A DNA stretch of 64,000 bases. It comes from JANQJA01 sp965267485 (GTDB lineage Bacteria; Pseudomonadota; Gammaproteobacteria; Pseudomonadales; Azotimanducaceae). Of the stretch, positions 48,901-52,600 are shown in pieces. The number at the start of each line of letters is the position of its first letter. Position 1 is the first letter of the stretch. The DNA is taken from assembly GCA_965267485.1 (NCBI GenBank), contig OZ254080.1:682001-746000 (forward strand). The letters run 5' to 3'. Position numbers and translations under genes: made by a program. Below the pieces are notes generated by a model that ran no database searches, was not told the origin of the DNA, and saw nothing but the letters and a program-made list of their open reading frames with translations.

Positions 48901-49591
48901 CGGCTCGATCGTGTTCCTCGCCCCGCTTGCCAACGTGGGTTCCCAGGCGCAGGACCAGAACTTCGTTCAGCGCGCGTCCGAGGGCATCTTCTATGGCCTC
49001 GAGCAGGGACAGTTCTTCTCTGATGATATCGGCGCGACACCTATCCTCCAGGACATTCCCGGCGATGTTGAAACGCGGGTTGGCGAACTGTTTACCCCGA
49101 CGACCTCGCCGATCGCCGCCGCGACCGCGTCCTTCGACCAGAGCGAGAGCCTGATTGATGGCGTCATCAGTCTCGACGGACAGTCTTCCTTCGACGTCGC
49201 GGTCAACAACTCCAAGCAGGCGAATGCGAGCGCCGGTGAGACCGGTGCTTCATCGAGTTCACGTTCGACTGCAGCATCGCAGCGGGATGATGATGAAGAA
49301 GTGGCTGAGGTCGATGAGGCGGCGTTCCAGAATCTCAGGAACTACGATGAGAATCCGCAGGGAATCCTGCTGCCTGAGGATCAGCGATTCGCCGTCGATG
49401 CCGATGGCAGCGTCTATTTCATGGTGACGATGACGACGCCACAGGGGCGCAGCTACATGGCACCGCTGTATCGAGTCGATCTCGGATCGATGCTGACGAC
49501 CGCGCAGATCATCAAGACCGCCCATAACAGTGACGATCGCTTTGGCCCTCGCTTCCTCGACCTGTCGATGACCGCCAGGGACATTGACTGA
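20936..49591 (+). CDS. Giant TpsA exoprotein (filamentous-haemagglutinin-like), 9551 residues
   Basis: Secreted through the TpsB encoded upstream (9-base gap, AGAGGGA ribosome site) and expected to form a very long beta-helical fibre. Order: extended signal peptide (about 1-52, ending LVHA before GPEGGKVIKG); TPS secretion domain (about 53-330) with QIALVNPHGVIFGETASISA, a variant of the NPNG motif; further beta-helix to residue 1030, including WLLDPADIYISDYDN at about 762, common in this family; an RTX-like Gly/Asp/Thr-rich region with large duplications (about 1030-3850); one CxxxC pair (3885/3889); six 113-residue repeats (about 4310-4985); diverse beta-helix; about 20 repeats of roughly 68 residues (about 7410-8880); and a C-terminal region without Gly-rich repeats. 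It is very poor in Lys, Arg and Cys. I see no VENN motif or known CDI toxin domain. An adhesin or matrix role is inferred; the ligand is unknown. Confidence 0.95.
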   Translation: MAWRSDDRSRAAPSGSRDRARLRPIAAHMIRGGLLASGLAGQLLLAPLVHAGPEGGKVIKGAGSVDKVSDTDTHIDQQTQNLLMSFDSFDLAEDESVYITQPNASAWFVGQIDGGRPTAIFGSISANGQIALVNPHGVIFGETASISAAGIFASGLSLEADDIFENGEAEFAARQGAGGYVINEGVIAASLGGSVNLLGETVTNSGVIVASVGQVNLASGSRAVVSFGPEQLIGIEVTEAVLENTEGLESAITNDGRIEASTIMLTSSVSKSLFDNAINNDGIIRAKSAEYKDGVIRLFGSGSRVLNTGQVDASSMDGRPGGRIEISSDADVVLAGDSRVAATSAEGAGGLVEIAGANIRVQDRALIDVSGDTGGGTVRAAATHAMTLERSTSLIADAAGTGAGGSVSLEAGTITADGRISARGGVAGGDGGNVTLSGNEVTVDGEIDTSAPRGDTGSLTILAPSVTIATEAGVTAGTLSRSTAHIEIHATDRVEVEDLGGNVIDLGSDNLGIYVNGIAIGADDTQAVGFIMKGAGDVLRTDGQITVSVTDAGITGNAIIDVAGTFESRPVPAPLPNDPLAPVNTVSLAANNGRIRIRSTSVLSAEDGAITLTANGFDNNDAGTIWFEGMADASSEAGAGGTVKLLGDRVGLDGEAVIDVSGQLGGGEALIGGNYQGKGSEQTALRTFVGDAVTVRADAIESGDGGQVIVWADEITRFHGHISARGGVRGGDGGFVETSGREVLQSTGSVVASAPAGEAGTWLLDPADIYISDYDNTDITGATPFTDATDNGGASNLNTGTIETALASGTSVVVDTSTASGTDTGNITIVDPIDYGATTTNAVSLTLNANGAVIFDNSDPNSFGFTGATDGVNGGTITDTSTGVDTLSVDINATTDVTISESITVRGTLTIDGTGTTSITAAVSADAGITVGGASAPSVISINTAVSTIDNAISLTGGSITLLASADVDAGTSSVALTANATSIDQQSGAANTADSISVDAQTDVTIAGSLIETTADGGTFTIDFGTGGGGGVLDLSAATLTFDPTTAFGTINGGAGSDTLIGRNAGESFSITGADTGSFAGGDIVFGTTTTVENITGGSGADSFVFSNSASLSGDVDGGGGSDTLDISASTSATTVTITGDGGTDGVAGSIGAGTITINGFDNIDVVTGADLAGSLLVSHTTNDTFTTTATDVGTLALASTRTVSFSNFANLGGGAGNDTFTLNAAVTGDVNGGAGNDSFTFADTVTVGTVTGGSGTDTVDVSAYLTAVDITLTAPGGTDGMDGSASAALTTFTDIDVLAGSGVAGSTLTGDDAAATWSVTAADAGSYTDTGSAQDVAFSGFDELAGGIGNDDFTIVSGGSVSGSIAGGGTGTDSLTFDNDGNTIAVTGTGAGTSTDVTSFSGIEDVFGGTGADTFNLTTTATIDIDGGAGADIINLGAAITGTVTGGDDGDTFNALGGTATSVTGGSGGTDDDTLVAPTGTNTINITAPDTANVGGGQSYSDIENVTGNTGNDSFVFLNSASLSGDVDGGGGSDTLDISASTSATTVTITGDGGTDGVAGSIGAGTITINGFDNIDVVTGADLAGSLLVSHTTNDTFTTTATDAGTLALASTRTVSFSNFANLGGGAGNDTFTLNAAVTGDVNGGAGNDSFTFADTVTVGTVTGGSGTDTVDVSAYLTAVDITLTAPGGTDGMDGSASAALTTFTDIDVLAGSGVAGSTLTGDDAAATWSVTAADAGSYTDTGSAQDVAFSGFDELAGGIGNDDFTIVSGGSVSGSIAGGGTGTDSLTFDNDGNTIAVTGTGAGTSTDVTSFSGIEDVFGGTGADTFNLTTTATIDIDGGAGADIINLGAAITGTVTGGDDGDTFNALGGTATSVTGGSGGTDDDTLVAPTGTNTINITAADTANVGGGQSYSDIENVTGNTGNDSFVYADGATLSGDIDGVSGTDDVDYSAYLTAVTVDLSRLANIDSIADSGQAGDTLSNVTSADVTGADDGTANGITFTNFENLTGTAGADLFIVSAGGSLTGATGIDGNGGVDELRGGASADTFTTTGTDAGTINNGVATNFTGIDTLTGLGGDDIFSIGHNVSGDINGGAGQDTITLSAGTVSGTVDGGDNADTINLDGGAVTTSLTGGAGAGAGTDADVLTLPDANQTINVTGADSGSVGGQSFSEFENLTGGTGDDAFVFGAGGSVSGLITGGGQATSDSVDYDLVAGPLTITLGTDITGIESVTGTGDGDTLANVNSLTVSGGADQGTADGISFTAIANVTGTAGADSFTIVSGGSLSGVVDGSGGAADSLTVDDDGNTVTIEATGEGRTADLNGGAAAGFTGIETVNGGAGADTFDFDAAATININAGAGADIINLDQTITGTVDGGDDGDTFNALGGTATSVTGGSGGTDDDTLVAPTGTNTINITAPDTANVGGGQSYSDIENVTGNTGNDSFVYADGATLSGDIDGVSGTDDVDYSAYLTAVTVDLSRLSNIDSITDSGQAGDTLSNVTSADVTGADDGTANGITFTNFENLTGSAGADSFTIVSGGSLSGVVDGSGAADSLTVDDDGNTVTIEATGEGRTADLNGGAAAGFTGIETVNGGAGADTFDFDAAATININAGAGADIINLDQAITGTVDGGADGDTFNALGGTATSVTGGSGGTDDDTLVAPTGTNTINITAPDTANVGGGQSYGDIENVIGNTGNDSFVYADGATLSGDIDGVSGTDDVDYSAYLTAVTVDLSRLANIDSIADSGQAGDTLSNVTSADVTGADDGTANGITFTNFENLTGSAGADLFIISVGGSLTGATGIDGNGGVDELRGGASADTFTTTGTDAGTINNGVATNFTGIDTLTGLGGDDIFSIGHNVSGDINGGAGQDTITLSAGTVSGTVDGGDNADTINLDGGAVTTSLTGGAGAGAGTDADVLTLPDANQTINVTGADSGSVGGQSFSEFENLTGGTGDDAFVFGAGGSVSGLITGGGQATSDSVDYDLVAGPLTITLGTDITGIESVTGTGDGDTLANVNSLTVSGGADQGTADGISFTAIANVTGTAGADLFIVSAGGSLTGATGIDGNGGVDELRGGTGADTFTTTGTDAGTINNGVATNFTGIDTLTGLGGDDIFSIGHNLSGDINGGAGQDTITLSAGTVSGTVDGGDDGDTFNALGGTATSVTGGSGGTDDDTLVAPTGTNTINITAPDTANVGGGQSYSDIENVTGNTGNDSFVYADGATLSGDIDGVSGTDDVDYSAYLTAVTVDLSRLSNIDSITDSGQAGDTLSNVTSADVTGADDGTANGITFTNFENLTGTAGADLFIVSAGGSLTGATGIDGNGGVDELRGGASADTFTTTGTDAGTINNGVATNFTGIDTLTGLGGDDIFSIGHNLSGDINGGAGQDTITLSAGTVSGTVDGGDNADTINLDGGAVTTSLTGGAGAGAGTDADVLTLPDANQTINVTGADSGSVGGQSFSEFENLTGGTGDDAFVFGAGGSVSGLITGGGQATSDSVDYDLVAGPLTITLGTDITGIESVTGTGDGDTLANVNSLTVSGGADQGTADGISFTAIANVTGTAGADLFIVSAGGSLTGATGIDGNGGVDELRGGTGVDTFTTTGTDAGTINNGVATNFTGIDTLTGLGGDDIFSIGHNVSGDINGGAGQDTITLSAGTVSGTVDGGDNADTINLDGGAVTTSLTGGAGAGAGTDADVLTLPDANQTINVTGADSGSVGAQSFSEFENLTGGSLNDVFVLAGGASLTGATGIDGGAGTNELRGSAGVETFATTGPDAGTINNGVATNYTQIDTLAGLGGDDIFTIGHDVSSSILGGTGSDTVTINAGTIDTVDLGGNDDTLNFNGGTVTTLLSGGAGSDHANGFGTSAAAASALTDFETASVPEYVCTVSCDVEDNLIAGGITFDSYTTLSGTNVTYSFTGSSPGGVTTIADAGNGAINGFDGTADTIAITGNRAGTINGLAFTGIGAIDARAGNDAFTLGSANNLDPLTGTMTLTGGAGVDSLTFNDSAETGTTAYSITNTTVDRTGMGQVTYATLESLTLNAGASTNGISVGGVAALTDVTIDAGATAGITVNSTGIDVSGTVVFSSAAAVNVDANLVASNFTATDTITMFDATGFSIDVSGNTDSGGGTIAITTTGALTTGTLLGTGGVASAGAVGQAGGTVTLVSTGNNVSTGAIDVAGSAGDDTDLDDVTGEAGGAGGTVSVTAAAGTISLGAVDIGGGDADGFGGNDAAAGGVAGSLTINAGTSVTLNGNVTARGGAGAGGGADGNATSLTFADAVVLGADVVLDMDGATQGTATFASALDGNGSAEALSVTGDVEFDGTVGTTALGNIDATGDLTVDAGSILNAGAITAATATIDGTVGVGGTVTSVDIAGATTLGANVTTTGIQEYGAATITLDGLTLNAGSTGVLFTGTVDGNVGAEALNVTGDVEFDGTVGTTALGNIDATGDLTVDAGSILNAGAITAATATIDGTVGVGGTVTSVDIAGATTLGANVTTTGIQEYGAATITLNGLTLNAGSTGVLFTGTVDGSGGAEALNVTGDVEFDGTVGTTALGNIDATGDLTVDAGSILNAGAITAATATIDGTVGVGGTVTSLDVAGSTSLGANVTTTGIQEYGAATITLDGLTLNAGSTGVLFTGTVDGSGGAEALNVTGDVEFDGTVGTTAMGNIDATGDLTVDAGSILNAGAITAATATIDGTVGVGGTVTSVDIAGATTLGANVTTTGIQEYGAATITLDGLTLNAGSTGVLFTGTVDGSGGAEALNVTGDVEFDGTVGTTALGNIDATGDLTVDAGSILNAGAITAATATIDGTVGVGGTVTSLDVAGSTSLGANVTTTGIQEYGAATITLDGLTLNAGSTGVLFTGTVDGNGGAEALNVTGDVEFDGTVGTTALGNIDATGDLTVDAGSILNAGAITAATATIDGAVGVGGTVTSVDIAGATNLGADITTTGLQEYGAASVTSGVTLDTGTGTGTLDFTSTIATGGNDLTLDAGPAANVTVAGAISGGGNLVIRDGDSISLSGASVASIDVQDATTSVSLGGTTTAATTIDIVSGGTVSLNDIQTTNGTISVAAAGQVDATGVQAGGAGSDVDISSTAGAIVIGQIVAADEIDLDAGTSIVDGTANDTVADLIAPNVELVTTDGGIGVDANGDIDTDADVIAISASASGTGGIDIRDVGSDGLTVGSVSGIDGITTNSGDIEITTESGTDSPLVILQAVTNNDANGDIILAADGAATDDLTIDADVTATGGDIFLYASDDIIIQDGTTLTTVTVSTSGTGNVEAIAGTQYQDGVPVATGLVTGDITMAANSFLTTIDGDISLWAPGNITLWAVNANGDDDSDTSTVTIVTTDGAVNDGDVDATNTDVSNIKAESVSIQADSGIGSATNEIEVDTRNLSAEISAGGDGGVFVSGTGTESMTLASIIARGTGNDATILADGDVLLGAINANTSASTVTIQTSAGAINDAAVDAVADITAGTGISLTATTGIGNSATIELDAPSLTLDAGTGNIDVASLIADPVTLDFSNDGSIDFTAAGDLLVDSVVSTAGNVTLTSMGGAINEAAATDATVDVSGAVVSLTAQDGIGDVSAPEITSSTLELDNTSTTVASNVEIRHLGDVTLDNIVRNQSGGSLRIEAVNGDLDTGDAAVTTEGGQISLLATDTDGTGTEVTLTVGTAGTISSAGGQINLNSADDIVLVGTASAGVGDVVLTADDNAIEAAGDDVGAINGAGLLTAGGTVSLAAAAGVGNTTTVQTDSDNLRVMNTVSGDIDVAASNTGDSVITIQNLAQAGGGAVTINAPDDSISVNESGFDANGTAVSITGGGLLTLRAGDGNDSNADVLIVDGVATDGSVTLRADDAVRFTSAEADIAAGSGDVAVQANDDGTADGNDGDAIEMINGAAITTAGDISLSAAGDISVGRLVSTNTDTTSDIITLTTPGAILDSGDAGGVDIEATAAGTSVSLAAGSIGLVSNAIDTAVATLSTNTNATNGDQFIDELDGLTIGTLNAGVGEIDLTVGGAVLDTAGNDTAVDVVAGLFELSDATGVGVNINDALNLNVAELDLTNGSGNAFITEADGFSANVLDQGGGNLTLDVGGSLGDNNGASNNVVANTLTITGGIDVDLDTQISVLSLATGVTSIANAGGMTVSGTTTGASVISDSGDIVVGSLSGADLTLNAGGVIAEDTTDTATDLTASQLTLVADAIGSSGSGALDIDASTLATDTSGGTTRNQFINDKAGGFAVDVLTTGGTTGTIELLMAGALTDGNADAAGADVTTNVIASGLLIDGGFNVVDIETQVATVDFDAAAVGLSNTGALQVLDSTITGATTLIATGNLTLNDLGNPGSINLTLDAGETGIINANASLANIGLLDIANSGGANFTGSVNATTLSLSDTADNQTITFAGNVTANAISTGASGFNVALNGAVNTVNSAATFSNTGTLTLGNGAADSTAFTNGLTAVAPSSIGLAGTLTTSGAAVSLGDVTLSGASEIDTGNASTGSIAIASVDGDGNTLTLDAGATAGATITLTGEIDDVSALTVRDAGGLVTFADVGQTTAGSVTITDSQAGVDFGGALAATTVTLTETNGAIRFLNDAAITTLATAGNYDLSFLGDQATVSNALIFGNSGDLTFGDEATDVVRFDGGATAGAIDLFGELQTGGSTLDLGAINVAGASRIETNGANLIVDTIASTATSTLTINAGAVTVADTVNNLSLVIEDSGGVTFQGIVGGTSPIDLDIVNTTAGQDIAFQQNVTLASLQTQAQGYGVTFGGGITTVQSAVNFTNSGEIVLGNETGDQLNFVAGLTNSSVGTVSLLGQLSSQGAPISLGNVDLGVGTSSVVTNDTVAAGADITFGAVDGENSTLVVDAGTGSNSVTFAGTTNLLALTTFGNNYSIAFEDRDNSITNAVNFLNTGGLTFGNDPLDSIEFTNGVVVNSLTTIAGTVSTVGEDISLDDVRVFEGGTARIETSGGAIDIGTSIQGTAGGGAESLILDAGTSTVTSNITLPDITGAADGLANITIASANDVTFSSVSLTGDLDQTSGLGTTSFTGPVSVDNATLVGNVFDFQNSVTASGAINIENTGLTTFAGGGTVAATAGLTTTGAVETNASFQTTGSNIDIQGALTLSDNTDIAVTTSGGDFSVGGITQGTGGGAGAETLTLNTGAGDITFSNTLLGAGSTGLTDITITNSGAIGFAEVDLTSGSIVQVNPATGNTVFNDTVEVASAELRGTNFIFADFTTSADLLIDAGGALSQTAGTLLTVGGLFDLTADDVELNALSVAGEIALNIDSDATLENDQALTLGGTVGGTLTVTADGSITLPASTTLSVGGASSFTADSVTLTDLSAAGTVAVETTGAVVIDNDQDLALEGTVGTNLTATAASGLITDDGALDVSGVIDLTANGTGGGVVLDNASNIFGSLVIDTSGAITVRESNDTVLDSIDGSTLTLNSAGNVSDGNNATITIAGAGVIDADGTVVLGDQPGDTISFGSLDITGSEITVDSAQSLVIAGLSAQSVTLDVDGDLTSTSDADIAITNDAVFNATNDIDLSASNNAFGTVSLSGNDISIDERDALTFDDVTADTLTATAQGEVTDIGVLSVSGLLSIDAGTRSVLLDSSANQFGVLDITGGSVEITESGGSNLGTIETESFSLNAGGNVTQESTSALSIAGIFEVDAGTNDITLTQGTNNFGSMDLTGDVIAITEASASRLEALSATTFSLVSGGAITQNLDGVLDVTGVATFQSLTSDISLNGNQNSFGSLVLDSDGSFTLNEVDGITLDGLFATDATLISEGDIIVTGTATVSGIATFTTDDNSNVRLTDPDNTFGSLVLSGAVIEIVEADSSVLSEVSASTSLTLTSGGDVTDVFGSSLQAGSAVITTPGDVILGDRESDDVRFDSIDITADNVSIAESDGSLIENLSASTLSLTAAGAISQAVGSSIDVTGSATFDAGSSDINLTSASNRFGSISITSAGDANLTDADSTLLNDISADTLMIVSGGDITDAGTIVTQGLALLDATGDITLDVSESTYGALSLIGEDISVQSLADITLARVTADSLAIESDRSIRDRTTQAGAIIEVAGIASLTAGQTISLGADGNGNTIRFGSVGLSGSTVEIQESDATILRDVDVTNLEYASGGSLSQASGTGVVVGNTAILSANAGDGALTLTGNNDFDAVQIIAGSAILNEAGDITLSGFNVDSLTLTAGGNISESLSDTRPSVVRGVATFESVNRAGDVLLGDARNEFGTVNATGATVRLNEGGTLNLGVIDALTLTAISPVISQTLSSNLAVDGLAVFDAGTDEGSVDLTGASNRFGTLSVTTATGQVAEADAMVIDELDVGDTLTLTAAGDISDIAGSNFQASDAELTFDSTGDITLGDVITDSLEIGTLNVTGENVAVVVDDVVALGLIEATSLTVDAAGAIGQTNDSSVNVEGLATLMASNGLADITLVTGANRFGSVSLQGQDVSVVEVDDTRFGVVDVDSSLTYESGGAIVGDELVEVRGLATFSADGGNAAISLNNAGNRLSQLSLLGSDALVVNDAETTLVDVDVDSLSIESSSDVSGGAIQVAGLATISATEGDIEIGTEGDQASIGSVDFTASVGSIVLLQEDDILIRGLDAETATIRAFGGDIQSTAGGTLNVVERLVLDASAGGGLIDLTTSTNTLGILEAEADEIRIVEVGDINLDSIVTDSLRLTSVGGSILDEEGASIAVSQQADLTAQAGEVRLGDGSANATFGVLDLDAQSVAVTEADEMSLGIVSVQDDATLRADGEISQETGSTVSIGGRTRFEIPDGRLLLQGNANSISVADIVAGSVELNLTGETTLASIQTEGQAGSVVVTSDDTVNFGETGEVAAIRIDQDLVVDAPNIVFVAGSSENQVGGLSLTTDGEQGSAVEIRSSIQARSVGGSLTNPDGDFRILSPEVRIGSPDLTVELTTSGELGNGEIQILGVDANGNPLPGGSILLTGDVRIDSTDGGLSGGARVQLVSDGVTGGSIGAEAADTPTSLIVQSGDGTADLGSLVENSPAESRFEIDSLTILADGAIRLDDVYVAGNTTTIESRQADVEIVGQLRDAEGSVSILGREGVNLEQNASAGGSLTLASSDARVTTAGLSAGDTVLVNAADDVTLDGGVTAGSDIDILAGADLTATGDWDAQGNIVAASSGPMQILGSNVRAGGSVALFSTVGDLTTTGSIIAGTDILALASGTVSLGGLASETGGIYSLSEAGDIVFNADASSAGEFVALAQSGTIAQGRDTTIRTTDGSTGNVTLSSLNGIAIASVQAAADVTLIISQSDPEAETPTFSRVNDAIAFGEGDTRQDLASANGSIVFLAPLANVGSQAQDQNFVQRASEGIFYGLEQGQFFSDDIGATPILQDIPGDVETRVGELFTPTTSPIAAATASFDQSESLIDGVISLDGQSSFDVAVNNSKQANASAGETGASSSSRSTAASQRDDDEEVAEVDEAAFQNLRNYDENPQGILLPEDQRFAVDADGSVYFMVTMTTPQGRSYMAPLYRVDLGSMLTTAQIIKTAHNSDDRFGPRFLDLSMTARDID
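24260..26731 (+). repeat. Tandem duplication of a 1236-bp (412-codon) unit
   Basis: The unit at 24260-25495, beginning AACAGCGCATCGCTGAGCGG, is repeated at 25496-26731. The copies are almost identical base for base, with a few synonymous changes (for example acagacgTc versus acagacgCc), until the end of the second copy. The frame is preserved. Such identity indicates recent duplication or gene conversion. Confidence 0.85.
26720..32130 (+). repeat. Mosaic of shuffled near-identical blocks in the exoprotein
   Basis: Blocks recur in different orders. YADGATLSGDIDGVSGTDDV occurs near 26725, 28274, 29038 and 30586; GGSLTGATGIDGNGGVDEL near 27005, 29322, 30106, 30872 and 31654; TDADVLTLPDANQTINVTG near 27360, 29676, 31223 and 32005; SDSVDYDLVAGPLTITLGTD near 27556, 29874 and 31424. 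Offsets between copies are about 2316, 1548 and 782 bases, all in frame. The pattern suggests repeated unequal recombination. Confidence 0.8.
32588..32602 (+). other. CxxxC pair (Cys3885/Cys3889) in the exoprotein
   Basis: The codons read C-T-V-S-C. Reading through the 9551 residues I noticed no other cysteine. It sits where the duplicated RTX-like region ends. A disulfide-bonded CxxxC anchors the TPS adhesin HMW1, but there it lies near the C-terminus. Confidence 0.6.
33863..35896 (+). repeat. Six tandem 339-bp (113-codon) repeats in the exoprotein
   Basis: Units begin at 33863, 34202, 34541, 34880, 35219 and 35558, exactly 339 bases apart. Each encodes GDVEFDGTVGTTALGNIDAT, then AITAATATIDGTVGVGG, TTTGIQEYGAATITLDG and GSTGVLFTGTVDG. 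Units alternate between a TSVDIAGATTLGAN and a TSLDVAGSTSLGAN version. The last third of unit 6 diverges (QEYGAASVTSGVTLDTGTG). Confidence 0.92.
43165..47590 (+). repeat. About 20 degenerate 68-residue NxFG repeats in the exoprotein
   Basis: A diverged repeat of about 204 bp: N-x-F-G-x-(V/I/L), about 10 residues, (E/D)-x-D, then LTLTSAGxI, then GxAxFxAG. NxFG-like starts lie near 43172, 43588, 43784, 43987, 44191, 44395 and 44810, with more degenerate ones to about 47560. The sequences differ strongly, so this array is older than those at 24-36 kb. Confidence 0.7.
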
Positions 49592-49645
49592 CGCTCACGA
49601 GCCACCCATCCTGCGCGATACTTCAGGCTAATCGGTGAGATTAGC
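49592..49645. terminator. Inverted repeat between convergent exoprotein and RND genes
   Basis: GCTAATC, loop GGTGA, GATTAGC at 49627-49645 is a perfect seven-base stem that overlaps the RND stop codon. No U-tract follows on either strand, so it is only a possible bidirectional terminator. Confidence 0.4.
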
Positions 49646-52600
49646 TCGCTGTTTCTGTCTGAAGCTGCTCGAGCCGGGCGGCCACCTCGCCGGGGGATCC
49701 CGTGTTTCTCGCGAGCAGGTTGTAGAACACCGGTACGACGAACAGCGTCATGACCGTCGCCATCAGTACTCCGGAGAAGACGACGACACCGAGCGTGATC
49801 CGGCTCTCGGAACCTGCGCCCGTGGCGAATATCAGCGGAATGGAGCCCATGATGGTCGACAGTGCCGTCATGAGTACCGGGCGTAGACGTACATCCGCTG
49901 CCTGTGTGAGCGCCTCGGTGAATGCCATGCCCTGGTCTCTCAGCTGATTGGCGAACTCCACGATCAGGATGCCGTTTTGCGTCGAGATGCCGATGAGGAT
50001 GATGATTCCGATGTTGCTGTAGATGTTGAGCGTGTCTCCCGTGAGATAGAGGCCCAGCATGGCGCCAAATGCAGCGAGCGGAACGGTCGTCATGATCACG
50101 AAGGGGTGCACGAAACTCTCGAACTGCGCAGCGAGCACCAGGAACACTACCAGCAGCGCCAGCAGGAAGGCGAAGAACAGACCGCCCTCGGATTCCTTCA
50201 GCTCGCGCGATTCGCCCTTGTAGCCAATCTGTGCCGTCGCGGGCAGTTCGGTGCGCACGATGTTCTCCATGAAGCCCAGCGCTTCGCCGAGCGTATACCC
50301 GGGTTCGATGTTGGCCGAGATCGTGATGGAGCGCAGCCGGTTGTAACGGTTGAGCTGGCCCGCATCGGCAATCGGTCTGACGGACGTCAGGTTCGACAGC
50401 GGTATGAGCTGCCCGCTGTCCTCTGAGCGTACATAGATGTTGGTCAGATCGTCGATCGTTGCTCGCTGATCCGGGTCGGCCTGAACGATCACGTCGTATT
50501 CTTCACCGTTGTCGATGTACGTGGTAATCCGGCGCTCGCTCATCATGGTCTGCAGCGTTCGGCCGATCGCCTGGGTAGAGACCCCGAGGTCGGCGGCCCG
50601 GGTCTTGTCGACCTCGACCACCAGCTGCGGTTTGGTTTCCTTGTAGTCGCTCTGCACGCGAGAGATGCGCGGGTTCTCTTCGAGGCGCTCGAGCATGATG
50701 TCACGCCATTCGGCCAGCTCCTCATAGGTGCTGCCGCCGAGCACGAATTGTATGGGCTGGCCGCCGCCGCCGCGCTGCAGTCCGGACCGCATGAACGAGA
50801 AAGCACGAATACCGGGAATCTCCCGCCAGCGGGATACCAGGTCGTTCATCACCTCGCTGGTGCTGACGTTCCTCTCCTCCCACGGCACCATCGTCACGAG
50901 GACGACCGCGCTGTTGACGGCTTCAGCACTGCCCCAGGCCGGAAGGAAGACGAGGTACTTCTTGACGTCACCGGACTCCACCCACGGGTCGATCGTGTCC
51001 TCGAGCTGGCGAAGCTGACCCTGCATGAATTCGAAGCTCGCCCCTTCGGGACCATTGATCATCGTGAAGAAGACCCCCTGGTCTTCCTGCGGTGCGAAGG
51101 CTGTCGGCACTTCCCGTGACAGCCACCAGGTGCCCGCGAGCAGCAGCACGACGGGAACGAGCACGATCATCGGCCGCGGCAGGATAAATCTCAGCGCGCC
51201 GTCATAGGCTCGCTGGAGCCAGTGGAAGATGTCGTCGACGCGGCGAGTCAGCCAGCTTTCATGGGAATGGGTCGTCAGCAGTTTCGAACACAGCATCGTA
51301 GTCAACGACAGCGCCAGCACGCTCGAGAAAATAACCGCGGTGCCGATTGTCACGGCAAGCTCGGCGAAGACGATTCCGACGACACCATCAAGGAATGCGA
51401 TCGGGACGAAAACGGCGATCAGGACTGCGGTCGTTGCGATGACTGCGAATGCGACCTGTTTGGAGCCCCGGAACGCAGCAAGCAGCGGCGGCTCGCCTTC
51501 CTCGATCCGACGCTGGATGTTCTCGAGTACGACGATCGAATCGTCGACCACGAGACCGATGGCGAGGACGAGGCCGAGCAGTGTGATCAGGTTGACCGAA
51601 TACCCGAACATCGCCAGGCCGATGAACGACGAGATCAGGCAGACGGGGATTGAAACCGCAGGGATGATCATGGCCCTGATGGTTCCGAGGAAAACGTAAA
51701 TGACGAGACTGACCAGCGACAGCGTGATTGCGAGGGTCACGTAGACCGAGCTGATCGCGTTCTCGATAAACACCGAATCGTCAGAACTGGCAACGAGGCT
51801 CATCCCCTGGGGCAGATTTGCGTTGATCGCCGCGGCCGTCCGGTTTGTCGCTCTCAGCACTTCCAGCGTGTTGGCCGTTGACTGCTTGACGATCCCGAGA
51901 CCGACCGTCGGCTGCGAGTTGCCGCGGAACTCGGTTCGATAGGTGGCCGGGCCGATCTCGACGCGCGCGATGTCGCCGAGTCGCACCAGTTGCCCGTCGC
52001 TCCCCTTGCCGATGACGAGCTTTCGGAAGTCCTCGGTCGTTTCGTACCCGCGCTCGATTCGCACCGTGAACTCGCGCTTCAGTGAGTCGATGCGCCCCGC
52101 CGGCAGTTCGACGTTCTGCGTTCGAAGCGCATTCTCGATGTCGATGACGGTCAGGCCCCGTGCCGCCAGAGCGATGCGATCGAGCCATACCCGCATCGAG
52201 AACCGGCCGGCGCCGCTGATGAAGATGTTGGCAACGCCGTCGATAACGGTGAACTGATCCACGAGATAGCGTTCGGCATAGTCCGTCAGCGCCATCGTGC
52301 TCATGTTGGGGCTGGTCAGCGAGAACCACTGTATGGGTCGCGCGTCGCTGTCAGCCTTCGCGATCTGCGGTGGATCGATGTCTTCTGGCAGGCGGTCGAG
52401 CACGCGGGAGACCCGGTCCCGAACGTCGTTGGCCGCCTGGTCGATATCACGGTCGATCTCGAATTCGACAGAGATACGCGAAGAGCCGTCAAGGCTCGAC
52501 GAGGAGATGGCATCCACGCCCTCGACGCCGCTGATCTGATCCTCGATGATCTGGGTGATGCGGGTCTCGACGACCTGTGCGGATGCGCCGGGGTAATTCG

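Noticed and set aside
20936..49591. Contact-dependent inhibition (CdiA) with immunity gene
   Set aside because: No VENN motif or known toxin domain at the C-terminus, and no small immunity-like gene follows on the plus strand; the next gene is a convergent RND pump.
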